Shown: positions 7,782-17,382 of the stretch, piece after piece
Position numbering within the stretch: the stretch's first letter is position 1
Layout of the letters: each line of letters begins with the position of its first letter
Origin: G963674665 sp963674665
GTDB taxonomy: Bacteria; Desulfobacterota; Desulfovibrionia; Desulfovibrionales; Desulfovibrionaceae
Direction of reading: 5' to 3'
NCBI GenBank assembly: GCA_963674665.2
Contig: CAXXPL010000001.1
Coordinates: forward strand, 496,001-560,000
Length of the DNA: 64,000 nt
Notes under the pieces: model-generated
Databases searched by the model: none
What the model was told of the DNA's origin: nothing
What the model saw: the letters and a program-made list of their open reading frames with translations, nothing else
Translations under genes and position numbers: made by a program

Positions 7782-10700
7782 TGGAACTGGCAAGCTACGC
7801 GCTGCGTCACAAGGCCGTGACCCTGGTTTTCACGGTCATAGTCATCGTGGCCGGGATCATGTCCTACCGTTCTTTGGGGCGGTTGGAGGACCCGGAATTC
7901 ACAATTAAAGAGGCGGTGATCTACACCCAATACCCGGGTGCAACGGCAGTGGAGGTTGAGGAGGAGGTCACCGAGCCGCTGGAGGCGGCAATCCAGCAGC
8001 TCAAGCAGCTCAAGGAGGTGCGCTCCATTTCCCGTTCGGGGCTGTCCATCATCTACGCCGAGATCCAGGATCGTTACAACAGCAAGAAATTACCCCAGAT
8101 CTGGGACGAGTTGCGGCGCAAGGTGCGGGACGCGGCGGCGGATCTCCCCCCGGACGCCGGAGAGCCGGAGATCAACGACGATTTCGGCGACGTGTACGGC
8201 GTGTTCCTGGCCATCACAGGGGACGGGTACAATTTTCACGATCTCAGGCAATTCACCAAGGACCTCAGAAAGGAGCTGCTGCTCTGCGACAACGTGGGGC
8301 GCATAGACTTCTGGGGCCTGCAGACAGAGGCGGTGTACGTGGAGATGGACAGGGCCAAGCTGGCCCGGCTGGGCCTGCCTCCGTCCGTGATTTTCGGCAC
8401 CATCAACGCGCAGAACACCATCAACTCATCGGGTAACGTCAAGGTGGGGCCAGAGCAGGTGAACCTTCGCGTCACCGGCGGCTTCGAAAGCGTCGCTGCC
8501 CTGGAGGAACTGCTTATCCCCGCGCCCAAGAACGGCGACGAGCCCCCCCGCATGATCAGGCTCAGGGATGTGGCCACAGTGGAAAGAGGGTATTACGACC
8601 CGCCCTCGCAACTGCTGCGACGTAACGGCAAGCCAGCGGTGGGGCTGGGCATTTCCACGGTGGAAGGGGGCAACGCGGTGATCATGGGCGAGGCCGTGAA
8701 GCAGCGCCTGCAGGAGCTGGCCGAGCGCATCCCCGTGGGCATCGAGATCGAACCCATATCCTACCAGTCCGACACGGTGGACGCGGCTGTCTCGGGCTTT
8801 GTGATCAATCTGGCCGAGGCCGTCACCATCGTGGTGATCCTGCTCGTGCTCTTCATGGGGGTGCGCGAGGGGTTGATCATGGGTGTGGTCTTGCTTATCA
8901 CCATCCTGGGCACGTTCATCTTCATGAAGATAATGAACGTGAGCCTGGAGCGAATATCCCTGGGCGCCCTGGTCATCGCCCTGGGTATGCTGGTGGACAA
9001 CGCCATCGTGGTCACCGAGGGCATCGTCATCAAGTCCATGCAGGGGGTCAGGCGCTTCCAGGCAGCCATCGACACTGTACGGGAGGTGCAGTGGCCACTG
9101 CTGGGAGCCACTGTCATCGCCACCCTGGCCTTTGCCGCAATATCCCTCTCGGATGACGTTACCGGCGAGTTTCTGGGCAGCCTGTTCAAGGTCATCGCCA
9201 CATCCCTTGGTCTGAGCTGGGTGTTCGCCGTAACCATCACCCCCTGGCTGTGCGTGGCCTTTCTGCCCGACAACACGGCCGGGATGGAACCGCACAGGAA
9301 CCTGTTCTACAAGTGCTATCGCGGATTCCTGCGATTATGTATCGACCACCGCTGGCTCACCCTGTTCGCGGTGCTGCTCATGCTGCTCACCTCTTTGTAC
9401 AGCTTTCAGTTCGTGAAACAGAACTTTTTCCCTGACTCCTCCCGCCCTCAGTTCCTGGTGGACCTTTGGTATCCCGAGGGCTCGCACATCCATGAGACCC
9501 AGGAGGGCGTTGAGGAGATCGGCTCGTACATCAGGACATTGCGGGGCGTGACCGACACCTCCACCTTCATCGGTGGCGGCGGCCTGCGCTTCATCCTGAC
9601 CTACGAGCCCGAGATGCCGGACAGCTCCTATGCGCAGATCCTGGTGAGCGTGGATAACTTCGAGGAGATACCGGAGCTGCGCAAGGCTGTGGAGGAGTAT
9701 CTGCGGCGCAGGCACCCCAACGTGGTGCACGGGGTTGAGGCTTTCAAGCTCGGCCCCGGCGGGGGCGCTATCGAGGCCCGGCTCATCGGCCCGGATGCGG
9801 GTGTGCTGCGCGGCCTGGCCGAACAGGTGGAGGACATCATGCGCAGGGACTGGAACACGCGCACCGTGCTGAACGACTGGCGGGAGCGGGTCAAGACCCT
9901 GCAGGTGCGCATGTCCGAGGCCAGAAGCCGGGAGGCCGCGGTCACCCGCGAGGAGATCAGCCAATCCCTGGGCATGAACTTCACCGGGGAGCAGGCCGGG
10001 ATCTATCGTGACGGTGACATCCTGCTGCCCATCATGCTGCGCCCCCCCAAGGAGCAGAGAAAAGGTGTGGACAACCTGGACAACGTGCAGGTCTGGAGTT
10101 CGTCCGCTGGCAAGATGCTGCCCATCGGCCAGGTCATCGACGGCGCGGGCACGGTGTGGGAGGACCCCATCATCAGGCGGCTGAACCGCATGCGCACCAT
10201 CACGGTGAGCTGCCAGCAGCGCTCGGGCACGGCCATGGATCTGTTCAAGCGGCTGCGCCCCGAGATCGAGGCGATCTCGTTCCCGCCGGGGTACAAGCTC
10301 GAATGGGGCGGAGAGTACGAGAGCTCCCAGGACGCCAACACCAAGCTCATGGCCAACGTGCCCATCGCCTTTGCCCTGATGTTCTTCATCTCGGTGATGC
10401 TGTTCAACACCCTGCGCCACCCCGTGCTCATCTTCCTGGGCCTGCCCCTTGCGCTCATCGGCGTGGTGGCCGGGTTGCTGCTGGCCGATCAGCCCTTCGG
10501 CTTCATGGCCCTGCTGGGCTTCCTGAGCCTCTCGGGCATGCTTATCAAGAACGAGATAGTGCTCCTGGACCAGATCAACCTGGAGCTCGCCGCGGGCAAG
10601 CCGCCGTACCAGGCGGTGGTGGACTCGGCCGTGAGCCGCGTGCGCCCCGTGTGCATGGCGGCCTTCACCACAGTGCTGGGCATGGTGCCGCTCATCTGGG

Positions 10701-10912
10701 ACCCGTTTTTCGCGGCCATGGCGGTGACCATCATGGCCGGGCTGACATTTGCCACGGCCCTGACCCTGGTGGTGATTCCCGTGCTCTACTGCGTGTTCTT
10801 CAGGGTGAGGCGGGGGAAGCCGCAGGAACAAAAGCCCCCTGAACCGGCAAGGGATGGGGCTCCCGAGATCAAGGTCATTGTGGAGGGGGGAACCTTTCCA
10901 AAGACTTACTAA
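7781..10912 (+). CDS. RND-family efflux pump, inner-membrane transporter (HAE1 type)
   Basis: 1043 residues, the normal length for a hydrophobe/amphiphile RND pump. TM1 is at residues 10-30 and a large periplasmic loop covers about 35-335. TM2-6 follow, with GALVIALGMLVDNAIVVTEG near residue 390-410 holding the TM4 aspartate needed for proton coupling. A second loop and TM8-12 follow (GFMALLGFLSLSGMLIKNEIVLLD). It exports amphiphilic compounds, driven by the proton gradient, with the adaptor upstream. The C-terminus (about 30 residues) is charged and cytosolic. A terminator hairpin follows at 10953-10991. Substrates cannot be deduced. Confidence 0.95.
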   Translation: MELASYALRHKAVTLVFTVIVIVAGIMSYRSLGRLEDPEFTIKEAVIYTQYPGATAVEVEEEVTEPLEAAIQQLKQLKEVRSISRSGLSIIYAEIQDRYNSKKLPQIWDELRRKVRDAAADLPPDAGEPEINDDFGDVYGVFLAITGDGYNFHDLRQFTKDLRKELLLCDNVGRIDFWGLQTEAVYVEMDRAKLARLGLPPSVIFGTINAQNTINSSGNVKVGPEQVNLRVTGGFESVAALEELLIPAPKNGDEPPRMIRLRDVATVERGYYDPPSQLLRRNGKPAVGLGISTVEGGNAVIMGEAVKQRLQELAERIPVGIEIEPISYQSDTVDAAVSGFVINLAEAVTIVVILLVLFMGVREGLIMGVVLLITILGTFIFMKIMNVSLERISLGALVIALGMLVDNAIVVTEGIVIKSMQGVRRFQAAIDTVREVQWPLLGATVIATLAFAAISLSDDVTGEFLGSLFKVIATSLGLSWVFAVTITPWLCVAFLPDNTAGMEPHRNLFYKCYRGFLRLCIDHRWLTLFAVLLMLLTSLYSFQFVKQNFFPDSSRPQFLVDLWYPEGSHIHETQEGVEEIGSYIRTLRGVTDTSTFIGGGGLRFILTYEPEMPDSSYAQILVSVDNFEEIPELRKAVEEYLRRRHPNVVHGVEAFKLGPGGGAIEARLIGPDAGVLRGLAEQVEDIMRRDWNTRTVLNDWRERVKTLQVRMSEARSREAAVTREEISQSLGMNFTGEQAGIYRDGDILLPIMLRPPKEQRKGVDNLDNVQVWSSSAGKMLPIGQVIDGAGTVWEDPIIRRLNRMRTITVSCQQRSGTAMDLFKRLRPEIEAISFPPGYKLEWGGEYESSQDANTKLMANVPIAFALMFFISVMLFNTLRHPVLIFLGLPLALIGVVAGLLLADQPFGFMALLGFLSLSGMLIKNEIVLLDQINLELAAGKPPYQAVVDSAVSRVRPVCMAAFTTVLGMVPLIWDPFFAAMAVTIMAGLTFATALTLVVIPVLYCVFFRVRRGKPQEQKPPEPARDGAPEIKVIVEGGTFPKTY

Positions 10913-10952
10913 TGAAAAAGATTATATGTCAAAAAGGTCTGGAAAGGGGAGC

Positions 10953-11005
10953 CCGAGGGGAAAAACCTCTTTCAAGAGGTTTTCCCCTCGGAGTGCCGTT
11001 TTTTT
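10953..11005. terminator. Bidirectional terminator between RND operon and gltX (dispersed hairpin copy 1)
   Basis: CCGAGGGGAAAA ... AACCTCTT pairs with AAGAGGTTTTCCCCTCGG (arms 10953-10971 and 10974-10991), with a T7 run at 10999-11005. It lies between convergent genes. Related hairpins with the same GCGAGGGG/AACCTC/GAGGTT/CCCCTCGC pattern occur at 55370-55409 and 58916-58952. Confidence 0.8.
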
Positions 11006-11023
11006 GATCATTATCCATCTATT

Positions 11024-12427
11024 CTAGAGGCTCAACGCCTTGCGCAGACGGGTGAGGGTCTTGTCCCTGCCCAAAACCTGCATCATCTCGAACAGGCCGG
11101 GGCTGAAGGTGCGGCCGGTGAGGGCCACCCGGATGGGCTGCGCCAGGAGCTTGAACTTCACCTCGTACTCGTCCAGGTAGGCCTGCATGGCGGCCTCCAG
11201 GCTCGGCTGGTCAAAGGGGTCCAGGCCCTCCAGCAGTGCGGTCACCCGCTCCAGGTGCTCCCTGGCCTCCGGGGTCAGGAACTTCTCCACGGCCTTTTCG
11301 TCGTAGCTCAGACAGTCGTCAGGCTGCACGAAGATCAGGGCCTGCTCAGCCATCTCCACCATGGTCTTGGCCCTGGGCTGGAACAGGGGCACCACCTGCT
11401 TGAGAAAGGGGATGTCCTTGGCCTCGGGCCCCACGCCTTCCTCGGCGGCGAAGCGCTCGGCCAGCAGCCCGGCCAGGTAGTCCAGGTCCGACTCCTTGAT
11501 GTAGTGGCTGTTCAGCCAGTTCAGCTTTTCCGGGTCGAACGCGGCGGCCGAGGAGTTCAGGTTGCTTACGCTGAAGATCTTGACGAGCTCCTCGCGGGAA
11601 AAGATCTCCTGGTCGCCGTGGGACCAGCCCAGCCGGACCAGGTAATTCACCACGGCCTCGGGCAGGTAGCCGTCCACCTCGTACTCCATGACGGAACGGG
11701 CGCCGTGGCGTTTGGAGAGTTTCTTCTTGTCCGGCCCCAAGATCATGGGCACGTGCCCGAACTCGGGCAGGGGGAAGCCCAGGGCCTGGTAGAGCAGAAT
11801 CTGCCTGGGAGTGTTGTTCACATGGTCGTCGCCGCGCAGCACGTGGGTCACGCCCTGGGCGTGGTCGTCCGCCACCACGGCCAGGTTGTATGTGGGGGTG
11901 CCGTCGGTCCTGCGCAGGATCATGTCGTCCAGTTCGGTGTTGTCCACGGCGATGGTGCCCTTGACCATGTCGTTGAACACTGTCTTGCCCGTGAGAGGGG
12001 TCTTGAAGCGCACCACGCGCCCCTCTCCCGGAGGCAGGTTCCGCTCCCGGCAGCGGCCGTTGTACTTGGGCTTCAGGCCCTTTGCCCGGGCTTCCTCGCG
12101 CATGGCCTCCACCTCTTCCGGAGTGCACTCGCAGTAGTAGGCGTGGCCGGATTCCAGCAGGCGATCCACGTGCTCGTTGTAAAAGTCGAAGCGCTCGCTC
12201 TGGAAGATGGGCTCGTCGTCCCAGTCCAGGCCCAGCCACTTCATGGAACTGAGGATGGCGTCGGTCATCTCCTGGTTGGAGCGCTGTCTGTCCGTGTCCT
12301 CGATGCGCAGGATGAAACGCCCCCCCTGGCTGCGGGCCAATAACCAATTGAAAATCGCTGTCCGGGCGCCCCCGATGTGCAGATGTCCTGTCGGGCTGGG
12401 GGCGAACCGCGTCACGGGTGCGGCCAT
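11024..12427 (-). CDS. gltX: Glutamyl-tRNA synthetase
   Basis: 467 residues, normal for a bacterial class I GluRS. The HIGH motif lies in SPTGHLHIGGARTA (residues ~9-22), the KMSKS counterpart in KKLSKRHGA (~residue 240), and the Rossmann insertion carries CECTPEEVEAMREEARAKG. The C-terminal ~150 residues form the helical anticodon-binding domain. It charges tRNA-Glu for translation and tetrapyrrole synthesis in the cytosol. Start ATG at 12427. The zinc-type residues in the insertion (CEC ... CRER) are partly kept. Confidence 0.97.
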   Translation of the reverse strand: MAAPVTRFAPSPTGHLHIGGARTAIFNWLLARSQGGRFILRIEDTDRQRSNQEMTDAILSSMKWLGLDWDDEPIFQSERFDFYNEHVDRLLESGHAYYCECTPEEVEAMREEARAKGLKPKYNGRCRERNLPPGEGRVVRFKTPLTGKTVFNDMVKGTIAVDNTELDDMILRRTDGTPTYNLAVVADDHAQGVTHVLRGDDHVNNTPRQILLYQALGFPLPEFGHVPMILGPDKKKLSKRHGARSVMEYEVDGYLPEAVVNYLVRLGWSHGDQEIFSREELVKIFSVSNLNSSAAAFDPEKLNWLNSHYIKESDLDYLAGLLAERFAAEEGVGPEAKDIPFLKQVVPLFQPRAKTMVEMAEQALIFVQPDDCLSYDEKAVEKFLTPEAREHLERVTALLEGLDPFDQPSLEAAMQAYLDEYEVKFKLLAQPIRVALTGRTFSPGLFEMMQVLGRDKTLTRLRKALSL

Positions 12428-12595
12428 GTGAACCTCACTGATGTTTGGATGGAAATGCCGGTCTGGGCCGGATTGTGTTCATGCAACAACAAAACGCCAT
12501 CACGCCCGCCCCATGCTGTTCATCAGGGACGATGCGGGAAAGCGGGTGGGGCGATGACCGGTGCGGTCCTGCCGGGGAATCAGGTCAAGGTGCGG

Positions 12596-12817
12596 CTAGA
12601 CGGCCTCGACAGCCTTGATTTCGGGCACTTCGCGGATCAGGATGCGTTCGATGCCGTTCTTCAGGGTGATCTGAGACATGGGGCAGCCCTTGCAGGCGCC
12701 CACAAGACGCACTTTCACGATGCCGTCGTCGGTGATCTCGACCAGTTCCACGTCGCCGCCATCGGCCTGCAATGCGGGTTTGACCTTTGCCAGCGCGGCT
12801 TCCACTTTCTCTTTCAT
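12596..12817 (-). CDS. NifU-type Fe-S cluster carrier (C-terminal NifU domain only)
   Basis: 73 residues from ATG 12817 behind GGAG. The whole protein is a single NifU C-terminal domain: helix KVKPALQADGGDVELVEI, a beta-strand pair, then GACKGCPMSQITLKNGIE with the CxxC pair that binds a [4Fe-4S] or [2Fe-2S] cluster between two subunits. It acts as a cluster scaffold or carrier in the cytosol, useful in an anaerobe rich in Fe-S enzymes. It lies alone between gltX and the glycosyltransferase gene. Confidence 0.92.
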   Translation of the reverse strand: MKEKVEAALAKVKPALQADGGDVELVEITDDGIVKVRLVGACKGCPMSQITLKNGIERILIREVPEIKAVEAV

Positions 12818-12927
12818 GATAGACTCCAGGTAAGCGATGATGCCGGGGATTCCCGGCCACGGCATGGCGTGGGTTACGCATTTTCGCCCAGGGTGTCAAA
12901 TGTCGGAGATCGGTCGATTCCAATGCT

Positions 12928-15156
12928 TTATCGCACGGCTCCGGACTCCTGCGCGGGGATGAGCAGTCTCTCGTACTCCCCTATGATTCGCTCCAGACCG
13001 AAACGCTTCCGGATGTCCTCACTGATGGCTTCCCGGCCCCACATCACAGGGGCGTGCTTGCCCAGTAACGCGGCCATGGCCGGAACGTCGCCCACGGGCG
13101 CGAGCCAACCGTTATCACCGGGGCGGACGATTTCGGATACGCCGCCGGGGCAGGAGAAGGCCACCGCCGGAACGCCCAGGGCCAGGGCCTCGAGCAAGGC
13201 ATTTGGAAATCCTTCGTAGAAAGAGGGGAAGATGAAGCGCTCCGCTTTGGCCAGGAACGGATAGGGGTTGTGCAGGAATCCGGTGAAAAAGACACGGTCC
13301 GCCAGTTTGAGGGCCCTGGCCTGCTTCTTGAGCGACTCCTCAAGGGGGCCGTGGCCGATGACGAGCAGCCGCTGGCGCGGTCCGGAGATACGGGCCAGGG
13401 CTTCCAGAAGCAGGGGCAGTCCCTTGGAGGGGATGAGACGCCCCATGGTGACAAAGTAGGGCCTTTCCACAGGGAGCGGAATCTCCGGCTCCCGTAGGGC
13501 AAGATCCTTCAGCCGTTGCACGTCCACGGGGTTGGGGATGCGGACCAGGGGGGCGCCCGGTGGCAGCGCCTGGCCGAGGTCGTGCATCATGTCCTCGGAC
13601 TGGCATATGATCCGCTCAAAGCCGGGGTATATGCGGCGGTATAGCCAGGGGTACCAGGAGGGGATATCACCGGCCGCAAGCTTGGCGCCCAGGATGGAAC
13701 TCTCCCGCGCAATAACCCGTGTGCCGCGTGGGAAGAACGGCCTTGCCATGCCGGTCAGCAGGTTCATGTGCCCCTGGGAGCTGAGCACTGTATGGGGGCG
13801 TTGCCGCCGCACCGCCCGGATCAGGGGCAGCCAGGAGAAGCGAACGCGCCCCTTGCCGAGGGGGAGTACCGGGACACCCATGGGCACCTGCTCCAGAAGG
13901 GGGCCGGATGCATCGGCCAATGCGAGACACGGAGCAAATCGCTTCCTGTCGAGATGGCGCAGCAGTGTCAGCAGCACACGCTCGGCGCCGCCCCCGGCCA
14001 TGGAGGGTGAGACGAACAAGATGCGATGGCGGGATTCCTCTCGGACAGGGGCGCCCAGGCTCTGGAACATGTGTTCCCAGAGCCGTGCAATGACCGGGAG
14101 TGAATACCTTTTTGCCGCCAGGCGGGCCGCACCCCCCAGGCGCTGGCGCAGTTCCCGGGACGCGAGCAGGGTGTGCAGCCCCCGGGCCAGATTGGCTGCG
14201 TAGTCCGCGTCCTGATCATTTGCGGAAAACGGGGCCAGGAGTCCGTTTTCGCCGTGTTGAATGATGCTCCCCGGCCCCCAGGGGCAGTTCAGGGCCAGCA
14301 CGCTTCTGCCGCAGGCCATGGCCTCGAGCAGGGCGTTGGGAAAGCCCTCGGAACGTGACGGCAGTACAAATATTTCAGCTTCGCCCAGCGCCTCGCAGGC
14401 ATTGCCGATTTCGCCGGGAAATTCAACGCGGGGAGCGATGCCGAGCTCCCGGGCCAATTCCGCCAGTGAAGAGCGCTCTGGCCCGTCTCCGTATATACGC
14501 AGCCGCCAGTCCGGGTACTGGTCGGCGACCAGGGCAAAGGCTCGCAACAGCAGGTCAAAGCCCTTAATGGGGTGCAACCGCCCCATGCCGCAAATGAGAC
14601 GGGACTCTGGAAGGGGAGGAGCACTTGGCACATCCGTCACCGGGTTTGGGATGACCCGTGTGCGGGGCAGGGCGGACTTTGGAATCGATTCCAGTGCTGG
14701 CCAGGACTGCACCACCAGCCCGTGCGCGCGGGGCAGAGCCATGCGCCGCAGAAACCGCCAGATGAAATTCCGGCCTCGGAAACGGGGGTTGTTGCGCTCG
14801 GACGCCACCACCCGGATCCCTGTGCCCAGGCAGGCGAGCAGGGTCAATGTGACGGTTTCGCCCACAAAGGCGAGAACCACATCCGGTGCCTCGTCCTTGA
14901 GCAGACGGCGCAGGGCACGCAGCCTGCGCCAGTTGTTCCGCGCCCCTTGAACCAGGGAGCCGGCTGGTTCTGCCAGCCCCAGGCCTTGCACTGTCACCGC
15001 CGGGTGCGGGTGGAACGGGCAGGTCTCCGATGTGGCGTGATCCACGCAGATCAGGCCAGCTTGCATGCCTTGAGCGGCCCAGTGCGAAGCCAGGAGGCAT
15101 GCCACACGCTGGGCTCCTCCGGCCCCGAGGGTAGGGAGTACGATCTTGACGTTCAT
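12928..15156 (-). CDS. Double-domain GT4 glycosyltransferase (two GT-B units fused)
   Basis: 742 residues made of two complete GT-B glycosyltransferases in tandem. Domain 1 (about 1-370) starts MNVKIVLPTLGAGGAQRVA and has FVLPSRSEGFPNALLEAMACG. Domain 2 (about 375-742) starts ILFVSPSMAGGGAERVL and has FIFPSFYEGFPNALLEALALG. Both keep the E-x7-E nucleotide-sugar motif and an N-terminal GGAxRV acceptor loop, so both are probably active. The domains are diverged, indicating an old fusion. It would add two sugars in succession to a lipid-linked glycan, O-antigen or exopolysaccharide at the inner membrane. No other glycan genes are adjacent. Confidence 0.9.
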   Translation of the reverse strand: MNVKIVLPTLGAGGAQRVACLLASHWAAQGMQAGLICVDHATSETCPFHPHPAVTVQGLGLAEPAGSLVQGARNNWRRLRALRRLLKDEAPDVVLAFVGETVTLTLLACLGTGIRVVASERNNPRFRGRNFIWRFLRRMALPRAHGLVVQSWPALESIPKSALPRTRVIPNPVTDVPSAPPLPESRLICGMGRLHPIKGFDLLLRAFALVADQYPDWRLRIYGDGPERSSLAELARELGIAPRVEFPGEIGNACEALGEAEIFVLPSRSEGFPNALLEAMACGRSVLALNCPWGPGSIIQHGENGLLAPFSANDQDADYAANLARGLHTLLASRELRQRLGGAARLAAKRYSLPVIARLWEHMFQSLGAPVREESRHRILFVSPSMAGGGAERVLLTLLRHLDRKRFAPCLALADASGPLLEQVPMGVPVLPLGKGRVRFSWLPLIRAVRRQRPHTVLSSQGHMNLLTGMARPFFPRGTRVIARESSILGAKLAAGDIPSWYPWLYRRIYPGFERIICQSEDMMHDLGQALPPGAPLVRIPNPVDVQRLKDLALREPEIPLPVERPYFVTMGRLIPSKGLPLLLEALARISGPRQRLLVIGHGPLEESLKKQARALKLADRVFFTGFLHNPYPFLAKAERFIFPSFYEGFPNALLEALALGVPAVAFSCPGGVSEIVRPGDNGWLAPVGDVPAMAALLGKHAPVMWGREAISEDIRKRFGLERIIGEYERLLIPAQESGAVR

Positions 15157-15309
15157 CCTCTGCTTTTACAGGAACGTAGCCCACGGGGGAAGTGGGGTGG
15201 ACTAATTTGTCTTCCGAACTCGGCAATTTGGTGGAATATCATCCGATTTGGCCTGGAAAAATCGGCAGATGCGGCAAATGAAAGGTATTGGTGATTTTGT
15301 TTCATATTG

Positions 15310-15339
15310 TGGACAGAAAGTGATTTGATAATTATAATA
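15310..15339 (+). promoter_or_regulatory. Sigma-70-type promoter ahead of the 15434 gene
   Basis: TGGACA (15310-15315), an 18-nt spacer and a consensus TATAAT (15334-15339) in an AT-rich stretch. Transcription would start near 15346, giving an untranslated leader of about 90 nt. Confidence 0.6.
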
Positions 15340-15433
15340 TACTAAATTGCTCCTGCATTTGCAGATAATTGCAGGTGATGTCGGGTACTCTTTTTTCTTA
15401 TTGCAAAAGATTTTTTTGGAATAGGGGATTAAT

Positions 15434-16342
15434 ATGAGTGCTAGACTTGGTTGTTTTTTTGTAAAGAATAGTTTGTTTTTTACGGCTATCATCTATCTTG
15501 CCTTCCTTTTTGCGTTCGTTCCTCTCTACGCCATGCCCCTCCTTGAGTATGTTGAAAAGGCGAACAATAGAAACGTGTCTGTTCAGGGTGACGAGGCGGT
15601 GTTTCACGGTGTCACCATTACCCTTGGAAAGGTGAATCCCGAAAACGCGCTGTTTTGCAAGAAACTTATTGAAGCGCATTACAAAGGGGCGCAGCTGATT
15701 CCGGTATGGAACTGCGGCTCGCCCTCCTTTGAAAACTGGGAGATCGAGGACGATTTTCCGCTGCCCGGGATGACCACGCTTGTGGGCCAGATTCCGGACA
15801 TGCGCATGTGCAGGTGCAGCTCGTATTGCATATTCGTTTTTACAGGAAAGGAGGTGCGTTGCGACATCCTGGACGTGATGTACGGCACGGAGGCGCCGTT
15901 GCTCATCAAGGGGGGGGTGATCAGGGCACGGGATCATCGTCTCTCGCGGGGCCTGGACTTTTGCGAGGGACTGCACCCCAAGCCAGTGGTTTACTACCTG
16001 TTCAGCAAGGACGGTTGGCGGAAGTGCAAGACCGGAGAGCTGTCGGCGGAGTACCGGGAGCTTTACAACGACCTGATGCAGAAGAAATTCGATGATTGCG
16101 ACAAGGTGTGCGCCGCTTCCTACGAGTTGGGGTACTACGCATTCATGCTCGGGATGTCCGGCAAAGAGACATTTCAATTGTTGTGCGAATTTTTGGAACA
16201 AAATGGAGTGTTCCATAACAAGAACGGCCTCGACACCGAGGAGATCGCCCGAAATGCGATCTCCAGGCTTTCTGACGAACTGCTGAACGGGGCACACGAG
16301 GAAATGCCGCACGTCAAGGGTGGGCCTTGGCAAGCAAACTGA
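15434..16342 (+). CDS. Exported protein of unknown function, cysteine-rich
   Basis: 302 residues, ATG preceded by AGGGGA. An N-terminal hydrophobic segment (SLFFTAIIYLAFLFAFVPL) followed by YAM looks like a signal peptide or anchor. The rest is soluble with about nine cysteines, including MCRCSSYC near residue 125 and CDKVCAASYELGYYAFMLGMSG near residue 220. The C-terminal third is helical. I recognise no family. The 5' end is AT-rich relative to neighbours, and the gene sits between unrelated transcription units, with its own promoter at 15310. Confidence 0.7.
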   Translation: MSARLGCFFVKNSLFFTAIIYLAFLFAFVPLYAMPLLEYVEKANNRNVSVQGDEAVFHGVTITLGKVNPENALFCKKLIEAHYKGAQLIPVWNCGSPSFENWEIEDDFPLPGMTTLVGQIPDMRMCRCSSYCIFVFTGKEVRCDILDVMYGTEAPLLIKGGVIRARDHRLSRGLDFCEGLHPKPVVYYLFSKDGWRKCKTGELSAEYRELYNDLMQKKFDDCDKVCAASYELGYYAFMLGMSGKETFQLLCEFLEQNGVFHNKNGLDTEEIARNAISRLSDELLNGAHEEMPHVKGGPWQAN

Positions 16343-16754
16343 TGCGGAAATCGACAAATTTTGTGCCTTGTTCGTTTAGCGCGTATGTATCGAGAGACGA
16401 ATTTGTAATTCGATTGGCAGTGATTCACGGTATTACTATTTGCTGAAAAATATATGGAAATCGGGCCCAGACTTCTCAGGCAAATTCGGAAGGAATGCGT
16501 TACGCAAGAATATTTCTTGTATGGCAGCTTGTTATGGTTGTATTGTCCAGGCGATAAATTGGGTTGCCAGTCACGGGCATCTTGTGTATCAGGTCCGAGG
16601 TCGGCAGTTCACCCAGGCGTCGCCGCCCCTCCAATGGGGAGCTAAACCTGCCGCTTTATCATTCCTATCGACACCTTATCCCCGTGCCGAGTCGGAAGAC
16701 GGCGACCACCGGCAATCCAATATCTTCTGGTAGGCGCGATAGCGAGGATAAGTC
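16343..16754. other. 412-nt intergenic region
   Basis: Open frames across 16440-16733 have no ribosome-binding site and no protein-like composition. The left part is AT-rich. I see no clear terminator for the upstream gene; the region presumably contains the promoter for 16755. Confidence 0.4.
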
Positions 16755-17294
16755 ATGTCCAAGACGCAGCTACCGTATCATGCGGAGGATATCTCCTCCC
16801 TTGCCAAATCGTTGCGCCGTCAACTCGACGGCCTGGAACACACCCCCAGCCATGTGGACATGCTGCAACTGCTGGCAAAGGCCGGAGGGTATCGAAATTA
16901 TCAACATTTCCGCGCCCAGTGTGAGGCGCGGGAGCGGCTGAACGCACCTGCACCCCCTCCCGCCGAGGTGGACTTCAGGCGGGTATCGCGGGTGGTTCGG
17001 CTCTTTGACGAAGAGGGACGTCTCATTCGCTGGCCGGGAAAGTTCAGCCAGCGCATGCTCTGTCTCTGGGTCATGTGGTCGCGGATACCGGCCCGAAAAA
17101 CCATGACCGAGGGGGAAATCAGCGAATTCCTCGACGGGTTGCATCTGTTCGGGGATCACGCCCTGTTGCGGCGCGAGCTGGTTGACAGGGGCATGGTGGA
17201 GCGAACCCCGGACGGACGGCAATACAAACGGCTGGAGCTTCCGCCTCCTGCCGAGGCGCTGGCCTTGCTGGAGCGATTGCGGGACAGAGAGTGA
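16755..17294 (+). CDS. DUF2087-containing protein
   Basis: 179 residues, ATG behind GAGGATAA. The N-terminal ~60 residues are helical, with LAKSLRRQLDGL and a GGYRNYQHFRAQ segment like those in other short regulatory proteins. The C-terminal ~90 residues fit DUF2087: VVRLFDEEGRLIRWPGKFSQRMLCLWVMWSRI, then the conserved EGEISEFL ... FGDHALLRRELVDRGMVERTPDGRQYKRL. DUF2087 usually ends small winged-helix-like transcription regulators, so a regulatory role is plausible, but its target is unknown. The next gene starts 88 nt downstream on the same strand. Confidence 0.75.
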   Translation: MSKTQLPYHAEDISSLAKSLRRQLDGLEHTPSHVDMLQLLAKAGGYRNYQHFRAQCEARERLNAPAPPPAEVDFRRVSRVVRLFDEEGRLIRWPGKFSQRMLCLWVMWSRIPARKTMTEGEISEFLDGLHLFGDHALLRRELVDRGMVERTPDGRQYKRLELPPPAEALALLERLRDRE

Positions 17295-17382
17295 CCTGAT
17301 TCGACACGTTGGGTGCGCGGGAGCGCCTGGACTCCCGCGCGCCATTTCCGATGCGATTATCCATGCAATTAGGGGACCGGCC